In this document: piece by piece, positions 1 through 8,257 of the stretch
Layout: each line of letters begins with the position of its first letter
Position numbering within the stretch: position 1 is the stretch's first letter
From: an uncultured Clostridium sp.
GTDB taxonomy: Bacteria; Bacillota; Clostridia; TANB77; CAG-508
Reading direction: 5' to 3'
Assembly (NCBI GenBank): GCA_902492105.1
Contig: CABUKD010000013.1
Span: 1 to 46,617 of the forward strand
Length of the DNA: 46,617 nt
Made by a program: the position numbers and the translations under genes
The notes under the pieces: generated by a model
What the model saw: the letters and a program-made list of their open reading frames with translations, nothing else
The model's database searches: none
What the model was told of the DNA's origin: nothing

Positions 1-56
1 TCAACACGATTTTTTTTATGCAAAAGTAGAAAAAACAGTACAAACGAAAAAATTCT
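1..56. repeat. Left copy of 56-bp terminal inverted repeat
   Basis: Bases 1-56 are the exact reverse complement of 46562-46617, and the match stops at base 57 (t against a). The repeat begins TCAACACGATTTTTTTTATG. Because it falls exactly on both window ends, it may mark a repeat at which an assembly contig was cut rather than an element end. It lies upstream of the first regulator gene here and upstream of the pta promoter at the other end. Confidence 0.95.
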
Positions 57-68
57 TTTCGCCTAAAA

Positions 69-97
69 TGGAAAAATAATTGAATATTTGCTATAAT
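69..97 (+). promoter_or_regulatory. Possible promoter of first Bce-type regulator
   Basis: A perfect -10 hexamer TATAAT lies at 92-97. The best -35 candidate is TGGAAA (69-74) at 17 bp spacing, which is a weak match. No TTACA-N4-TGTAA operator is present here, unlike the four other promoters of this cluster. Confidence 0.4.
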
Positions 98-130
98 AAT
101 ACAGAATAAATAAAAATGAGGTGCAAGAAT

Positions 131-793
131 ATGAAAAAAATATTAATTGTAGAAGATGATACAAGTATAAGTGAAGAATTAAAAAATTTGTTAGATAACG
201 CAGGATATAATGGAGTAATTTTAAAAGACTTTGAAAACTCTTATGAAGAAATAAAAAGAGAAAATCCAGATTTAATATTACTTGATATAAATATACCAAA
301 ATTGAATGGAGAAATGCTATTACAAAAAATAAGAAAAGAAAGTAGTGTACCAATTATAATGGTTACTAGCAAAAATACGGAAACAGATGAAGTATTATCA
401 TTAAGTTATGGTGCAAATGATTATATAACAAAGCCATATAATCCAACAATTTTATTGTTAAGAATAAATAATTTGTTCAAAAGAATAGAAAACAAAAATG
501 ACATATTAACTTATAATGATTTAACTGTTGACCCGAAAAAAGGAATTATTAAAAGCGATAAAGAAGAATTAATCTTAACAAAAAATGAAATGATTATATT
601 TACATTTTTGTTAGCAAATAGAGGAAATATTGTAACAAGAGATGATTTAATGACAGACCTTTGGAATAATGATTCCTATATCAATGACAATGCTTTAAAT
701 GTAAATATAAGCAGATTAAGAACAAAATTAACTGACTTTGGTTATGAGGATGCAATAGAAACAAGAAAAGGTCAAGGATATATCTTAAAATAA
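131..793 (+). CDS. OmpR-family response regulator, BceR-like (cassette 1)
   Basis: This 220-residue regulator has an N-terminal receiver domain with acidic residues E8-D9-D10, phospho-acceptor D52 in LLDINIP and switch lysine K101 in ITKPYN. A C-terminal winged helix (about 130-220) has the Trans_reg_C features TKNEMIIFTFL and NVNISRLRTKL. An upstream in-frame ATG at 116 is less likely, because GAGGTG at 118-123 lies 7 nt before ATG 131. It is followed 19 nt later by a two-TM histidine kinase and then an ABC ATPase and a large permease, the classical BceRSAB order. By family it should activate the transporter genes when a cell-wall-active peptide is sensed; the ligand cannot be told from sequence. 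Confidence 0.93.
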   Translation: MKKILIVEDDTSISEELKNLLDNAGYNGVILKDFENSYEEIKRENPDLILLDINIPKLNGEMLLQKIRKESSVPIIMVTSKNTETDEVLSLSYGANDYITKPYNPTILLLRINNLFKRIENKNDILTYNDLTVDPKKGIIKSDKEELILTKNEMIIFTFLLANRGNIVTRDDLMTDLWNNDSYINDNALNVNISRLRTKLTDFGYEDAIETRKGQGYILK

Positions 794-812
794 ATTTTGA
801 AAGGAACGGAAA

Positions 813-1832
813 ATGAAATTTAGTAAGTATTTAAAAAATAATTATTTAATAATATTACTATTTATTGTAATCATTGCAATTATAGATTTAATGCTAATAA
901 GTTTTAAGACAAATAATCAGGCAATAGTTGGAGTAACAGTTACAGCAGTTTTAGGATTTATCTTATATCTAATTTATGATTTTTATAGAAGAAAAAAGTT
1001 TTATGATAAATTCATAAATGATTTAGACTTATTAGATAAAAAATATTTAATTACAGAAATGATAGAAAAGCCAAATTTCTATGAGGGCGAAATCCTATAT
1101 GATGCTTTATACGAAATAGATAAATCTATGGCAGAGAAAATTAAAGAATATAGCTTAAATATACAAGATTTTAAGGAATATATAGAAATGTGGATACATG
1201 AAGCAAAACTTCCACTTGCTTCTTTAAATTTAATAGTACATAACCACAAAGAATTGTCAGACAAAAAAATAACAGAGCAATTAAAAAGGTTAGATGATGA
1301 TATTGAGCAGGTTTTATATTATGTAAGAAGTGAAAATGCTGAAAAAGATTATTTAATTAAAGAAACAGAGATAGCAAAAGTTATTTCAAATGTTGCTATA
1401 AAAAATAAAGATATATTATTGGAAAATAATATTGATTTTGAAGTAGAAGTAGGAAATACAAAAGTATTAACAGATTCAAAATGGCTTGAATTTATAGTAA
1501 ATCAAATTGTAAGTAATAGTATTAAATACATAAGAAATGATGTGGAGCATTTGATAAAAATAACAACTGAAGAAAACAATAAAAATGTTATTTTAAAGAT
1601 ATATGATAATGGAATTGGAATTTCAAAGAGTGATATTCCAAAAGTATTTGATAAAACATTTACAGGAAATAACGGAAGAAAAATTGAAACATCAACAGGT
1701 ATGGGATTGTATATTGCAAAACAATTATGTAAAAAAATAGGTCATAAAATCACTATAGATTCAAAAGAAAATGAATATACAGAAGTTAGTATATTATTCA
1801 ATAAAGATGACTTTTTAAATATAGCAAAGTAA
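813..1832 (+). CDS. Intramembrane-sensing histidine kinase, BceS-like (cassette 1)
   Basis: This 339-residue kinase has two N-terminal membrane helices (about 12-31 and 38-56) with almost no extracellular loop, typical of kinases that sense through a partner transporter. The phospho-acceptor is H129 in MWIHEAKLPLA, the BceS-type variant of the H box. Further motifs are VNQIVSNSIKYI (N box), DNGIGI (G1) and TGMGLYIAKQL (G2). The start follows AAAGGAACGG. It probably phosphorylates the upstream regulator under control of the permease encoded at 2675-4759. The operator for the next promoter lies only 2 nt after the stop. Confidence 0.92.
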   Translation: MKFSKYLKNNYLIILLFIVIIAIIDLMLISFKTNNQAIVGVTVTAVLGFILYLIYDFYRRKKFYDKFINDLDLLDKKYLITEMIEKPNFYEGEILYDALYEIDKSMAEKIKEYSLNIQDFKEYIEMWIHEAKLPLASLNLIVHNHKELSDKKITEQLKRLDDDIEQVLYYVRSENAEKDYLIKETEIAKVISNVAIKNKDILLENNIDFEVEVGNTKVLTDSKWLEFIVNQIVSNSIKYIRNDVEHLIKITTEENNKNVILKIYDNGIGISKSDIPKVFDKTFTGNNGRKIETSTGMGLYIAKQLCKKIGHKITIDSKENEYTEVSILFNKDDFLNIAK

Positions 1833-1834
1833 CA

Positions 1835-1897
1835 TTACAAAATTGTAATGTTTAGTAATTTTAGAAGAAGGACAAATAAAAACAAATCCTCTATAAT
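1835..1897 (+). promoter_or_regulatory. BceR-type operator and promoter of ABC cassette 1
   Basis: The palindrome TTACA-AAAT-TGTAA (1835-1848) matches the TNACA-N4-TGTAA binding motif known for Bce-type regulators. A TATAAT -10 hexamer lies at 1892-1897, 43 nt after the palindrome, and no good -35 is visible. This fits an activator-dependent promoter. Two other copies of the operator in this window have almost the same distance to the -10 box. Confidence 0.75.
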
Positions 1898-1920
1898 GAA
1901 AATGAAAGGAGAGATGAAAG

Positions 1921-2688
1921 ATGTCAAACATTTTAAAAATTGATAAAGTAGAAAAATATTATGGTAGTAAGTCAAGTTTAACAAAGGCTTTAGACAATTT
2001 ATCATTTGAAGTAGATAAAGGTGAATTTGTTGCAATTATGGGAGCATCAGGAAGTGGTAAAACAACACTTTTAAACTGCATATCTACAATTGACAAAGTA
2101 ACATCAGGACACATTTTCGTTGGAGGAGAAGATATTACAAAATTAAAAGGAAATAACTTAAATAAATTTAGGAGAGAAAAATTAGGATTTATATTCCAAG
2201 ATTTTAATTTATTAGATACATTAACTGCTTATGAAAATATATCATTAGCACTTTCTATTCAAAATAAAAGTGCAAAAGAAATTGAAAAAAGGGTAAATGA
2301 TGTAGCAACTAAATTAGGAATAAAAGACGTATTACAAAAGTATCCTTATCAAATGTCAGGAGGGCAAAAACAAAGAGTTGCATCAGCAAGAGCTATTATA
2401 ACAGATCCACAAATCGTTTTAGCTGATGAACCAACAGGGGCATTAGACAGCAAGTCATCAAGAATGTTACTAGAAAGTTTTGATTACCTAAATGAAAAAT
2501 TAAACACAACAATTTTGATGGTTACACATGATAGTTTCTGTGCTTCTTATGCAAGTAGAGTAACATTTATAAAAGATGGTAAAGTATTTAATGAAATCAT
2601 AAAAGGTAACAGTTCAAGAAAGGATTTCTTTGACAAGATTATAGATGTTGTAACCTTGCTTGGAGGTGAGGAAAATGACAACTATTAA
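1921..2688 (+). CDS. BceA-like ABC transporter ATPase (cassette 1)
   Basis: This 255-residue ATPase of the LolD/MacB-like branch has Walker A GASGSGKT (41-48), a Q-loop in FIFQDFNLLDTL, the signature MSGGQKQRVASARAI, Walker B IVLADEPTGALD and an H-loop MVTHD. GGAG lies 10 nt before the ATG. It should dimerise and power the FtsX-fold permease encoded immediately downstream; the genes overlap by 14 nt. Its protein sequence is closely similar to the second cassette's ATPase (7490-8257), which suggests cassette duplication. By family the transporter removes bacitracin-like or lantibiotic peptides from their lipid targets. Confidence 0.93.
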   Translation: MSNILKIDKVEKYYGSKSSLTKALDNLSFEVDKGEFVAIMGASGSGKTTLLNCISTIDKVTSGHIFVGGEDITKLKGNNLNKFRREKLGFIFQDFNLLDTLTAYENISLALSIQNKSAKEIEKRVNDVATKLGIKDVLQKYPYQMSGGQKQRVASARAIITDPQIVLADEPTGALDSKSSRMLLESFDYLNEKLNTTILMVTHDSFCASYASRVTFIKDGKVFNEIIKGNSSRKDFFDKIIDVVTLLGGEENDNY

Positions 2689-4759
2689 ATTGTCTTTTAG
2701 AAATATAAAAAAGAGTTTTAAAGATTATGCAATATATTTCTTTACTTTAATATTAGGTGTTGCGATATTTTATGTATTTAACAGTATAGAAAGTCAAACT
2801 GTACTATTAGATGTAACAAATAGCACACATGAAGTTATAGATTTGATGACGAATATGTTATCAGGAGCAAGTGTATTTGTGGCATTTATTCTAGGATTTC
2901 TAATAATATATGCAAGTAGATTTTTAATAAAAAGAAGAAATAAAGAATTTGGTATATATATGCTTTTAGGTATGAGTAAAAGAAAAATATCTATGATACT
3001 ATTCTTTGAAACAATCTTAATTGGTATTATATCATTAGCTGTTGGGTTAGGACTTGGAGTATTGCTTTCACAACTTATGAGTATGTTAGTTGCAAATATG
3101 TTTGAAGCAGATATGACAAAATATGAATTTATTTTTTCAAGTCAAGCATGTATTAAAACAATAATATATTTTGGAATAATGTACGTCATTGTAATGTTAT
3201 TTAATACAGTAAATATTGGAAAATGTAAATTAATTGATTTAATACAAACAAATAAAAAGTCTGAAAAAGTAAAAATGAAAAATCCAATGCTTTGTACCAT
3301 AGTATTTATCATATCAGCCATAGCTCTAGGATATGCTTATTATATGGTAACAGGTGGAATAAATGAAACAATTAAGCCTCCAGAAGATATATTTAAGCCA
3401 ATTGTAATTGGAGCAGTATCTACATTTTTTATATTCTGGTCTTTATCAGGGCTAATTTTAAAAATAGTAACAAGTATGAAAAATTTGTATGTAAAAGGAT
3501 TAAATACTTTTACATTTAGACAATTAAGTAGTAAGATAAACACAACAGTATTTTCAATGACAATAATTTCTTTAATGTTATTTGTAACGATTTGTGTGTT
3601 ATCAAGTGCTTTATCACTTAAAAATTCAATGACTGCAAATTTAGATGAACTAGCACCAGCAGATATTCAATTAGAAAAAAGAGTATTAAATGAAGATTGG
3701 CTAGATCAAGGGTATAATGAAGAACAAATAAAAAATTCTAAATTAAGTATTAGAGAAATATTAGAAAAGTTTGATTTTAACATAGATTCTTATTTAGAAG
3801 AAAGTGTAGAATACAATCTTTATCAAACAGAAGAATTAACATTTGGAGATACATTAGGAGATAATTGGGAAACAATAAAAAATACTTATACTTCACTAAT
3901 CCCTTATAATGTAGCAGATGATATTATGACAATAAGCGATTATAATAAAGTTGCTAAATTTTATGGGAATGAAGAGTATACAATAAATGAAGATGAATAT
4001 ATAATTGTTGCAGATTATGACTCAATGATTGAAATAAGAAATGTAGCGTTAAAAGATAATCAAGAAATAACTGTTTTTGGACATACATTAAAACCAAAAT
4101 ATAATGAATGTCAATATGGCTTTGTAGAAATGGCAAGTAATCATATAAATTCAGGAATTATAATAGTTCCAGATGATATAGTAGATGATAATTATATTGT
4201 TTATAACTCTATAATTGGAAATTACTACACAGATTCATTAGATGAACAAAGAGAGATTCAAGAACAAATTAAAAATTTAGTAAATAATCCAATTTCATTA
4301 GAATATAACTTGCCTTCAATAAATAGTAAAGTTGATATAAGTGAGGCAAGTATAGGAATAGGAGCATTAGTAACATTTTTAGGACTATATCTAGGAATCG
4401 TATTTTTAATAGCAAGTGTTGCAATCCTTGCTTTAAAAGAACTAACAGAAAGTACAGATAATAAAGAAAGATATAATATGCTACGAAAATTAGGGGCAGA
4501 TGAAAAGATGATAAATAAATCATTATTTAGACAAATTGCAATATTCTTTATGTTCCCATTGTTAATAGCAATTATTCATTCAATCTTTGGAATAACATTT
4601 TGTAGTTATATAATAGAAACATTTGGAAACGAACAGCTATTACCATCAATTATTATGACAGCAATATTTATAGTAGTATTTTATGGAGGATATTTCTTAA
4701 TAACTTATTTATCTAGTAAGAATATTATAAAGGAGAACAGAAATGCCAGAGAATATTAA
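2675..4759 (+). CDS. BceB-like ABC permease with large extracellular domain (cassette 1)
   Basis: This permease has 694 residues. ATG 2675 is preferred because GGAGG (2662-2666) precedes it by 8 nt; an in-frame start at 2660 would overlap that site. Hydrophobic segments suggest the usual ten-helix layout: one helix near 17-36, a FtsX-type block, further helices to about 300, a soluble extracellular domain (about 305-530) and C-terminal helices after 565. The large domain between helices 7 and 8 is the mark of BceB proteins, which both transport and signal to the kinase. It overlaps the ATPase gene by 14 nt and the next small ORF by 17 nt. Confidence 0.93.
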   Translation: MTTIKLSFRNIKKSFKDYAIYFFTLILGVAIFYVFNSIESQTVLLDVTNSTHEVIDLMTNMLSGASVFVAFILGFLIIYASRFLIKRRNKEFGIYMLLGMSKRKISMILFFETILIGIISLAVGLGLGVLLSQLMSMLVANMFEADMTKYEFIFSSQACIKTIIYFGIMYVIVMLFNTVNIGKCKLIDLIQTNKKSEKVKMKNPMLCTIVFIISAIALGYAYYMVTGGINETIKPPEDIFKPIVIGAVSTFFIFWSLSGLILKIVTSMKNLYVKGLNTFTFRQLSSKINTTVFSMTIISLMLFVTICVLSSALSLKNSMTANLDELAPADIQLEKRVLNEDWLDQGYNEEQIKNSKLSIREILEKFDFNIDSYLEESVEYNLYQTEELTFGDTLGDNWETIKNTYTSLIPYNVADDIMTISDYNKVAKFYGNEEYTINEDEYIIVADYDSMIEIRNVALKDNQEITVFGHTLKPKYNECQYGFVEMASNHINSGIIIVPDDIVDDNYIVYNSIIGNYYTDSLDEQREIQEQIKNLVNNPISLEYNLPSINSKVDISEASIGIGALVTFLGLYLGIVFLIASVAILALKELTESTDNKERYNMLRKLGADEKMINKSLFRQIAIFFMFPLLIAIIHSIFGITFCSYIIETFGNEQLLPSIIMTAIFIVVFYGGYFLITYLSSKNIIKENRNAREY

Positions 4760-4904
4760 TTGGAATGGAGTAATACAAAGCATAACAGACTTTTGGCTTC
4801 CGTTATTAGGCTGGATAATTGGAATAATATTGGTAATTGCAATTGTTTTTATAGTAAAGAAAATAAAAAAGAAAAAGGAAGAAAATATATATAAGCTAAA
4901 ATAA
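4743..4904 (+). CDS. Small single-TM protein overlapping the BceB-like gene
   Basis: A 53-residue ORF beginning MPENINWNGVIQSI has one membrane helix (about 18-38) and a lysine-rich tail (KKIKKKK). AAAGGAG lies about 7 nt before its ATG, and the start overlaps the last 17 nt of the permease gene, the usual sign of translational coupling. No family is recognised. Its position suggests an accessory or regulatory subunit of the Bce-like transporter; that role is inference only. A hairpin follows directly after the stop. Confidence 0.6.
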   Translation: MPENINWNGVIQSITDFWLPLLGWIIGIILVIAIVFIVKKIKKKKEENIYKLK

Positions 4905-4910
4905 GGATTT

Positions 4911-4938
4911 AAAAGGTTAGTTTTATGACTAATCTTTT
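4911..4938 (+). terminator. Weak stem-loop after cassette 1
   Basis: An 11-bp stem AAAAGGTTAGT / ACTAATCTTTT with one G-T pair encloses a short loop. The downstream tract is only moderately T-rich, so termination may be partial. Confidence 0.5.
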
Positions 4939-4941
4939 AAA

Positions 4942-5005
4942 TTACAAAAATGTAAGAAGATTGTAAGGTAAAATAATAGCAAGATAGATAGTAAAATGAT
5001 ATAAT
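4942..5005 (+). promoter_or_regulatory. BceR-type operator and promoter of the YccF-like gene
   Basis: TTACA-AAAA-TGTAA lies at 4942-4955, with a further TGTAA half-site at 4962-4966, exactly 11 bp downstream of the first TGTAA. TATAAT lies at 5000-5005, 44 nt after the palindrome. This arrangement is nearly the same as at 1835 and 7395, and suggests that the YccF-like gene belongs to the Bce regulon. Confidence 0.7.
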
Positions 5006-5152
5006 ATAGAAAATACTTTATTTAGGTATTAATTAAATCAAGGCAATAGTTAATATAACTATATACTAATTATATTTACTTGTAAAAGTTAAATAACTAT
5101 GCAAGAAATCGCACAGAAATTAATTGATGCTTATGGAAAAGGAGAATGAGTT

Positions 5153-5512
5153 ATGAGCTTAATAGGAAACATCTTATGGTTTATTTTTGGAGGCTTATTT
5201 AGTGGAATTTCATGGGTGTTATCAGGGATTATTTGGTGTATAACAATTGTTGGAATTCCATATGGTTTACAATGCTTTAAATTTGCATCAATGTCGTTTG
5301 CACCCTTTGGAAAGGAGATTGAATATGGAGGAGGAGTTCCATCATTATTTGCCAATATAATTTGGATTATCTTCTTTGGTATTCCTATGGCAATAGAGAA
5401 TTTCATATTTGGTTGTATTTGGTGCATTACGATTGTTGGAATACCTTTTGGACTTCAATTTTTTAAGATTGCAAAACTTGCTTTAGCACCATTTGGGGCA
5501 AGAATCATTTAA
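5153..5512 (+). CDS. YccF-domain inner membrane protein
   Basis: This 119-residue membrane protein has two internal repeats of the YccF (DUF307) unit: LSGIIWCITIVGIPYGLQCFKFASMSFAPFG and FGCIWCITIVGIPFGLQFFKIAKLALAPFG are given here only as positions about 22-58 and 81-116, sharing the core WCITIVGIP. Each repeat carries a hydrophobic helix followed by a conserved G-I-P turn. GGAG precedes the ATG by 8 nt. The biochemical role of YccF proteins is unknown. An operator of the adjacent Bce systems lies upstream, which points to a part in the envelope stress response. Confidence 0.85.
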   Translation: MSLIGNILWFIFGGLFSGISWVLSGIIWCITIVGIPYGLQCFKFASMSFAPFGKEIEYGGGVPSLFANIIWIIFFGIPMAIENFIFGCIWCITIVGIPFGLQFFKIAKLALAPFGARII

Positions 5513-5575
5513 AAAGTAACAATGAAATTTTGGAATTTTAAAACATCAATTTGAGATTTGTGTGATTTTTAAAGG

Positions 5576-5608
5576 GAGGGTAGCAGATGCTATCCTCTTA
5601 TTTTCTTT
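5576..5608 (+). terminator. Terminator after YccF-like gene
   Basis: The stem GAGGGTAGCA / TGCTATCCTC (5576-5597) has one G-T pair and a two-base loop. It is followed by TTATTTTCTTTT. Confidence 0.8.
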
Positions 5609-5615
5609 TGCTATC

Positions 5616-5657
5616 TTACAAAAATGTAAGTTAATGAACAGAAAAATGTGATATAAT
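5616..5657 (+). promoter_or_regulatory. BceR-type operator and promoter of second regulator
   Basis: TTACA-AAAA-TGTAA lies at 5616-5629 and TATAAT at 5652-5657, only 22 nt apart. The operator therefore abuts or overlaps the -35 region, unlike the 43-44 nt spacing at the other three sites. This suggests autoregulation of the second two-component system with a different geometry. Confidence 0.65.
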
Positions 5658-5676
5658 TATTCTGGAGGTTAAAATC

Positions 5677-6348
5677 ATGCAAAGAATTTTAATAGTAGAA
5701 GATGATAAAAAATTAAGAAAAGAATTAGAAACATTTTTGACTAAACATGGTTTTATTGCAAAAGGATTAGAAAAATTTGATAATACAATTCAAGATATTT
5801 TAAATGAAAATGCTGATTTAATATTATTAGATATAAATTTACCATATACAGACGGTGAATTTGTATGTAAAGAAGTTAGAAAGACATCAGATGTTCCAAT
5901 AATAATGGTAACAAGCAGAGATAATGAAATAGATGAATTAATGAGCTTAAATTATGGAGCAGATCAGTATGTAACAAAGCCATATAACATACAAATATTA
6001 CTTGCTAAAATAAATGGTTTACTAAAAAGAAACAAAAAGTCAGATAAAGAAATGCAAGAAATTGACTGTGATGGTTTTAAATTAAATATAGCTGAAAGAG
6101 TAATTAAAAAAGATGATAGAAAAATCGAACTAACTAAAAATGAATACACTATTTTATATTACTTATGTATCAATAGAGGAAGAATTGTATCAAGAGATGA
6201 GATAATGGACTATTTGTGGGAAAGTGAAGAATTTATTGATGATAACACTTTAAGTGTAAATGTAAAAAGATTAAGAGGAAAATTAGAGGAATTAGGACTT
6301 GTAGATAGAATCGAAACAAGGAGAGGACAAGGTTATATATTAAAATGA
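5677..6348 (+). CDS. OmpR-family response regulator, BceR-like (cassette 2)
   Basis: This 223-residue regulator has a receiver domain with D9-D10, phospho-acceptor D52 in LLDINLP and lysine K101 in VTKPYN. Its C-terminal winged helix contains ELTKNEYTILYYL and NVKRLRGKL. GGAGG lies 8 nt before the ATG. It overlaps the following kinase gene by 4 nt (ATGA), so the two are translationally coupled. It is a close paralogue of the regulator at 131-793, and both may read the shared TTACA-N4-TGTAA sites; crosstalk is an inference. Confidence 0.93.
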   Translation: MQRILIVEDDKKLRKELETFLTKHGFIAKGLEKFDNTIQDILNENADLILLDINLPYTDGEFVCKEVRKTSDVPIIMVTSRDNEIDELMSLNYGADQYVTKPYNIQILLAKINGLLKRNKKSDKEMQEIDCDGFKLNIAERVIKKDDRKIELTKNEYTILYYLCINRGRIVSRDEIMDYLWESEEFIDDNTLSVNVKRLRGKLEELGLVDRIETRRGQGYILK

Positions 6349-7361
6349 GATTTAGAGATTATATAAAAGAAAAAATGGTTTTAATTATTGGTACAATACT
6401 TGCTTTAGTGAGTGTAGAAATTTTATTACTTGCTTACAATATTAGTATTTTAATAAGAGTATATTGTGCATTTATTATTGTTTTTGTAATGGCACTTGCA
6501 ATATTAATTGAATATAAAAAGAAAAAAGATTACTATAATGAATTAATAAAAAACATGGAAGAATTAAAAGAAAAATATTTAATTTCTGAAATAATAAAAA
6601 CACCTAATTTTATAGAAGGCAAAATATTAAAAGATATATTGCAAGATACAGGAAAGTCAATGCTTGAAAATGTAAACTATTACAAAAATATTCAAGAAGA
6701 TTATAAAGAATATATTGAACTATGGATTCACGAAGTTAAAATACCTATTGCAGCAAGTAAAATGATTATAGAAAATAATAAAAATGAAGTAACAAAAAGC
6801 ATAGATGAAGAATTAGATAAGGTAGAAAACTATACAGAACAAGCCTTATTCTATGCCAGAAGTAATGCAGTAGAAAAAGATTATATTATAAATAAAACAA
6901 ACCTAAAAGAAATCGTAAATGGAGCAATTTTAAAGAATAAAACTACACTTTTAAATGAAAAAGTATCAATAGAACTTTCAAATTTAAAAGATGAAGAAGT
7001 ATATACAGACAGTAAATGGGCAGTATTCATTATAAATCAGATTATACAAAATGCTATAAAATACTCAAAAAAAGAAAACAAGAAGATAGAAATTTCTTCA
7101 CAAGAAAAAAACGATAAAGTAATTTTATATATTAAAGATAATGGAATTGGAATTAAAAAGGGAGAAATAACAAGAGTATTTGAAAGAGGTTTTACTGGAG
7201 AAAATGGAAGAATTATAGGTCAAAAATCAACTGGAATTGGTTTATATCTATGTAAAAAATTATGTGATAGACTAGGATTAGGAATAGAATTAAATTCTGA
7301 AAAAGATAAGGGAACAGAAGTTAGAATAATCTTTCCAAAGAGTAGTTATACGAATTTTTAA
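6345..7361 (+). CDS. Intramembrane-sensing histidine kinase, BceS-like (cassette 2)
   Basis: This 338-residue kinase has two closely spaced N-terminal helices (about 11-30 and 37-56) and no sensor domain. The phospho-acceptor is H129 in LWIHEVKIPIA, at the same residue number as in the first kinase. The ATP-binding core shows NQIIQNAIKYS, DNGIGI and STGIGLYLCKKL. Its start overlaps the regulator stop by 4 nt. Like its paralogue it should depend on its cognate permease for signal input. A hairpin terminator follows. Confidence 0.92.
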   Translation: MRFRDYIKEKMVLIIGTILALVSVEILLLAYNISILIRVYCAFIIVFVMALAILIEYKKKKDYYNELIKNMEELKEKYLISEIIKTPNFIEGKILKDILQDTGKSMLENVNYYKNIQEDYKEYIELWIHEVKIPIAASKMIIENNKNEVTKSIDEELDKVENYTEQALFYARSNAVEKDYIINKTNLKEIVNGAILKNKTTLLNEKVSIELSNLKDEEVYTDSKWAVFIINQIIQNAIKYSKKENKKIEISSQEKNDKVILYIKDNGIGIKKGEITRVFERGFTGENGRIIGQKSTGIGLYLCKKLCDRLGLGIELNSEKDKGTEVRIIFPKSSYTNF

Positions 7362-7388
7362 TAGCTCTTTTTATAGGGGCTATTTTTT
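7362..7388 (+). terminator. Terminator after second two-component pair
   Basis: A short stem ATAGCTC / GGGCTAT (one mismatch or wobble) directly after the kinase stop is followed by a run of six T. Confidence 0.65.
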
Positions 7389-7394
7389 CTTATC

Positions 7395-7458
7395 TTACAA
7401 AAATGTAAGACAAATGTAAGATTAAAAAATGGCAAGGAAATATTTAAAGTTTTATAAT
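7395..7458 (+). promoter_or_regulatory. BceR-type operator and promoter of ABC cassette 2
   Basis: TTACA-AAAA-TGTAA lies at 7395-7408 with an extra TGTAA half-site at 7415-7419, 11 bp after the first. TATAAT lies at 7453-7458, 44 nt after the palindrome, with a poor -35. This copies the layout at 4942-5005. Confidence 0.75.
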
Positions 7459-7489
7459 ATAGTTAGAACATAGGAAAGGAGATTTTATA

Positions 7490-8257
7490 ATGAGTAATGT
7501 ATTAGAGGTAAAAAACATTGAAAAATACTATGGAAATAAATCAAATTTAACAAAGGCGATAGATGGTATTAGTTTTAATGTTGGAGAGGGAGAATTTGTT
7601 GGAATAATGGGAGCATCAGGATCAGGTAAAACAACATTATTAAATTGTATTTCAACAATAGACAGAGTAACAGCAGGAAAGATTATTATAAATAATCAAG
7701 ACATTACAAAATTAAAAGGAAATAAGCTAAACAAATTTAGAAGGGAAGAATTAGGATTTATATTTCAAGATTTTAACTTGTTAGATACTCTAACAGCTTA
7801 TGAAAATATTGCACTTGCTTTAACAATTCAAAAAGTAAATTCACACGAAATAGATAAGAAAGTTAAAGAAATAGCACAAAAACTTGAAATATCAGAAATA
7901 CTAAATAAATATCCTTATCAAATTTCTGGAGGGCAAAAACAAAGAGTAGCATCGGCAAGAGCAATTATAACAAACCCTAAAATGGTACTTGCAGACGAGC
8001 CAACTGGAGCATTAGATTCAAAGTCAGCAAGACAACTATTAGAAACATTTGAACACTTAAATCAAAAATTAGGTGCTACAATTTTAATGGTAACGCATGA
8101 TGCTTTTACAGCTAGTTATGCAGAAAGAATTATCTTTATAAAAGATGGAAAGATATTCAATGAATTAGTAAAAGGTGAAGATACAAGAAAACAATTTTTT
8201 GAAAAAATAATTGAGGTACAAACACTTCTTGGAGGTGATTTGAACGATGTTATTTAA
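7490..8257 (+). CDS. BceA-like ABC transporter ATPase (cassette 2)
   Basis: This 255-residue ATPase has Walker A GASGSGKT (41-48), a Q-loop in FIFQDFNLLDTL, the signature ISGGQKQRVASARAI, Walker B MVLADEPTGALD and the H-loop MVTHD. AAAGGAG lies 8 nt before the ATG. It overlaps the permease gene by 11 nt. It is the same length as the cassette 1 ATPase and nearly collinear with it. Its role is to power the BceB-like permease downstream in peptide detoxification. Confidence 0.93.
   Translation: MSNVLEVKNIEKYYGNKSNLTKAIDGISFNVGEGEFVGIMGASGSGKTTLLNCISTIDRVTAGKIIINNQDITKLKGNKLNKFRREELGFIFQDFNLLDTLTAYENIALALTIQKVNSHEIDKKVKEIAQKLEISEILNKYPYQISGGQKQRVASARAIITNPKMVLADEPTGALDSKSARQLLETFEHLNQKLGATILMVTHDAFTASYAERIIFIKDGKIFNELVKGEDTRKQFFEKIIEVQTLLGGDLNDVI

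Noticed and set aside
5099..5149. 16-codon ORF MQEIAQKLIDAYGKGE before the YccF-like gene
   Set aside because: Too short and without a clear ribosome site; could be a leader peptide, but nothing shows this.
5131..5427. 98-residue - strand ORF across the YccF-like gene
   Set aside because: Shadow of the YccF repeats; the + strand has operator, promoter, ribosome site and family motifs.
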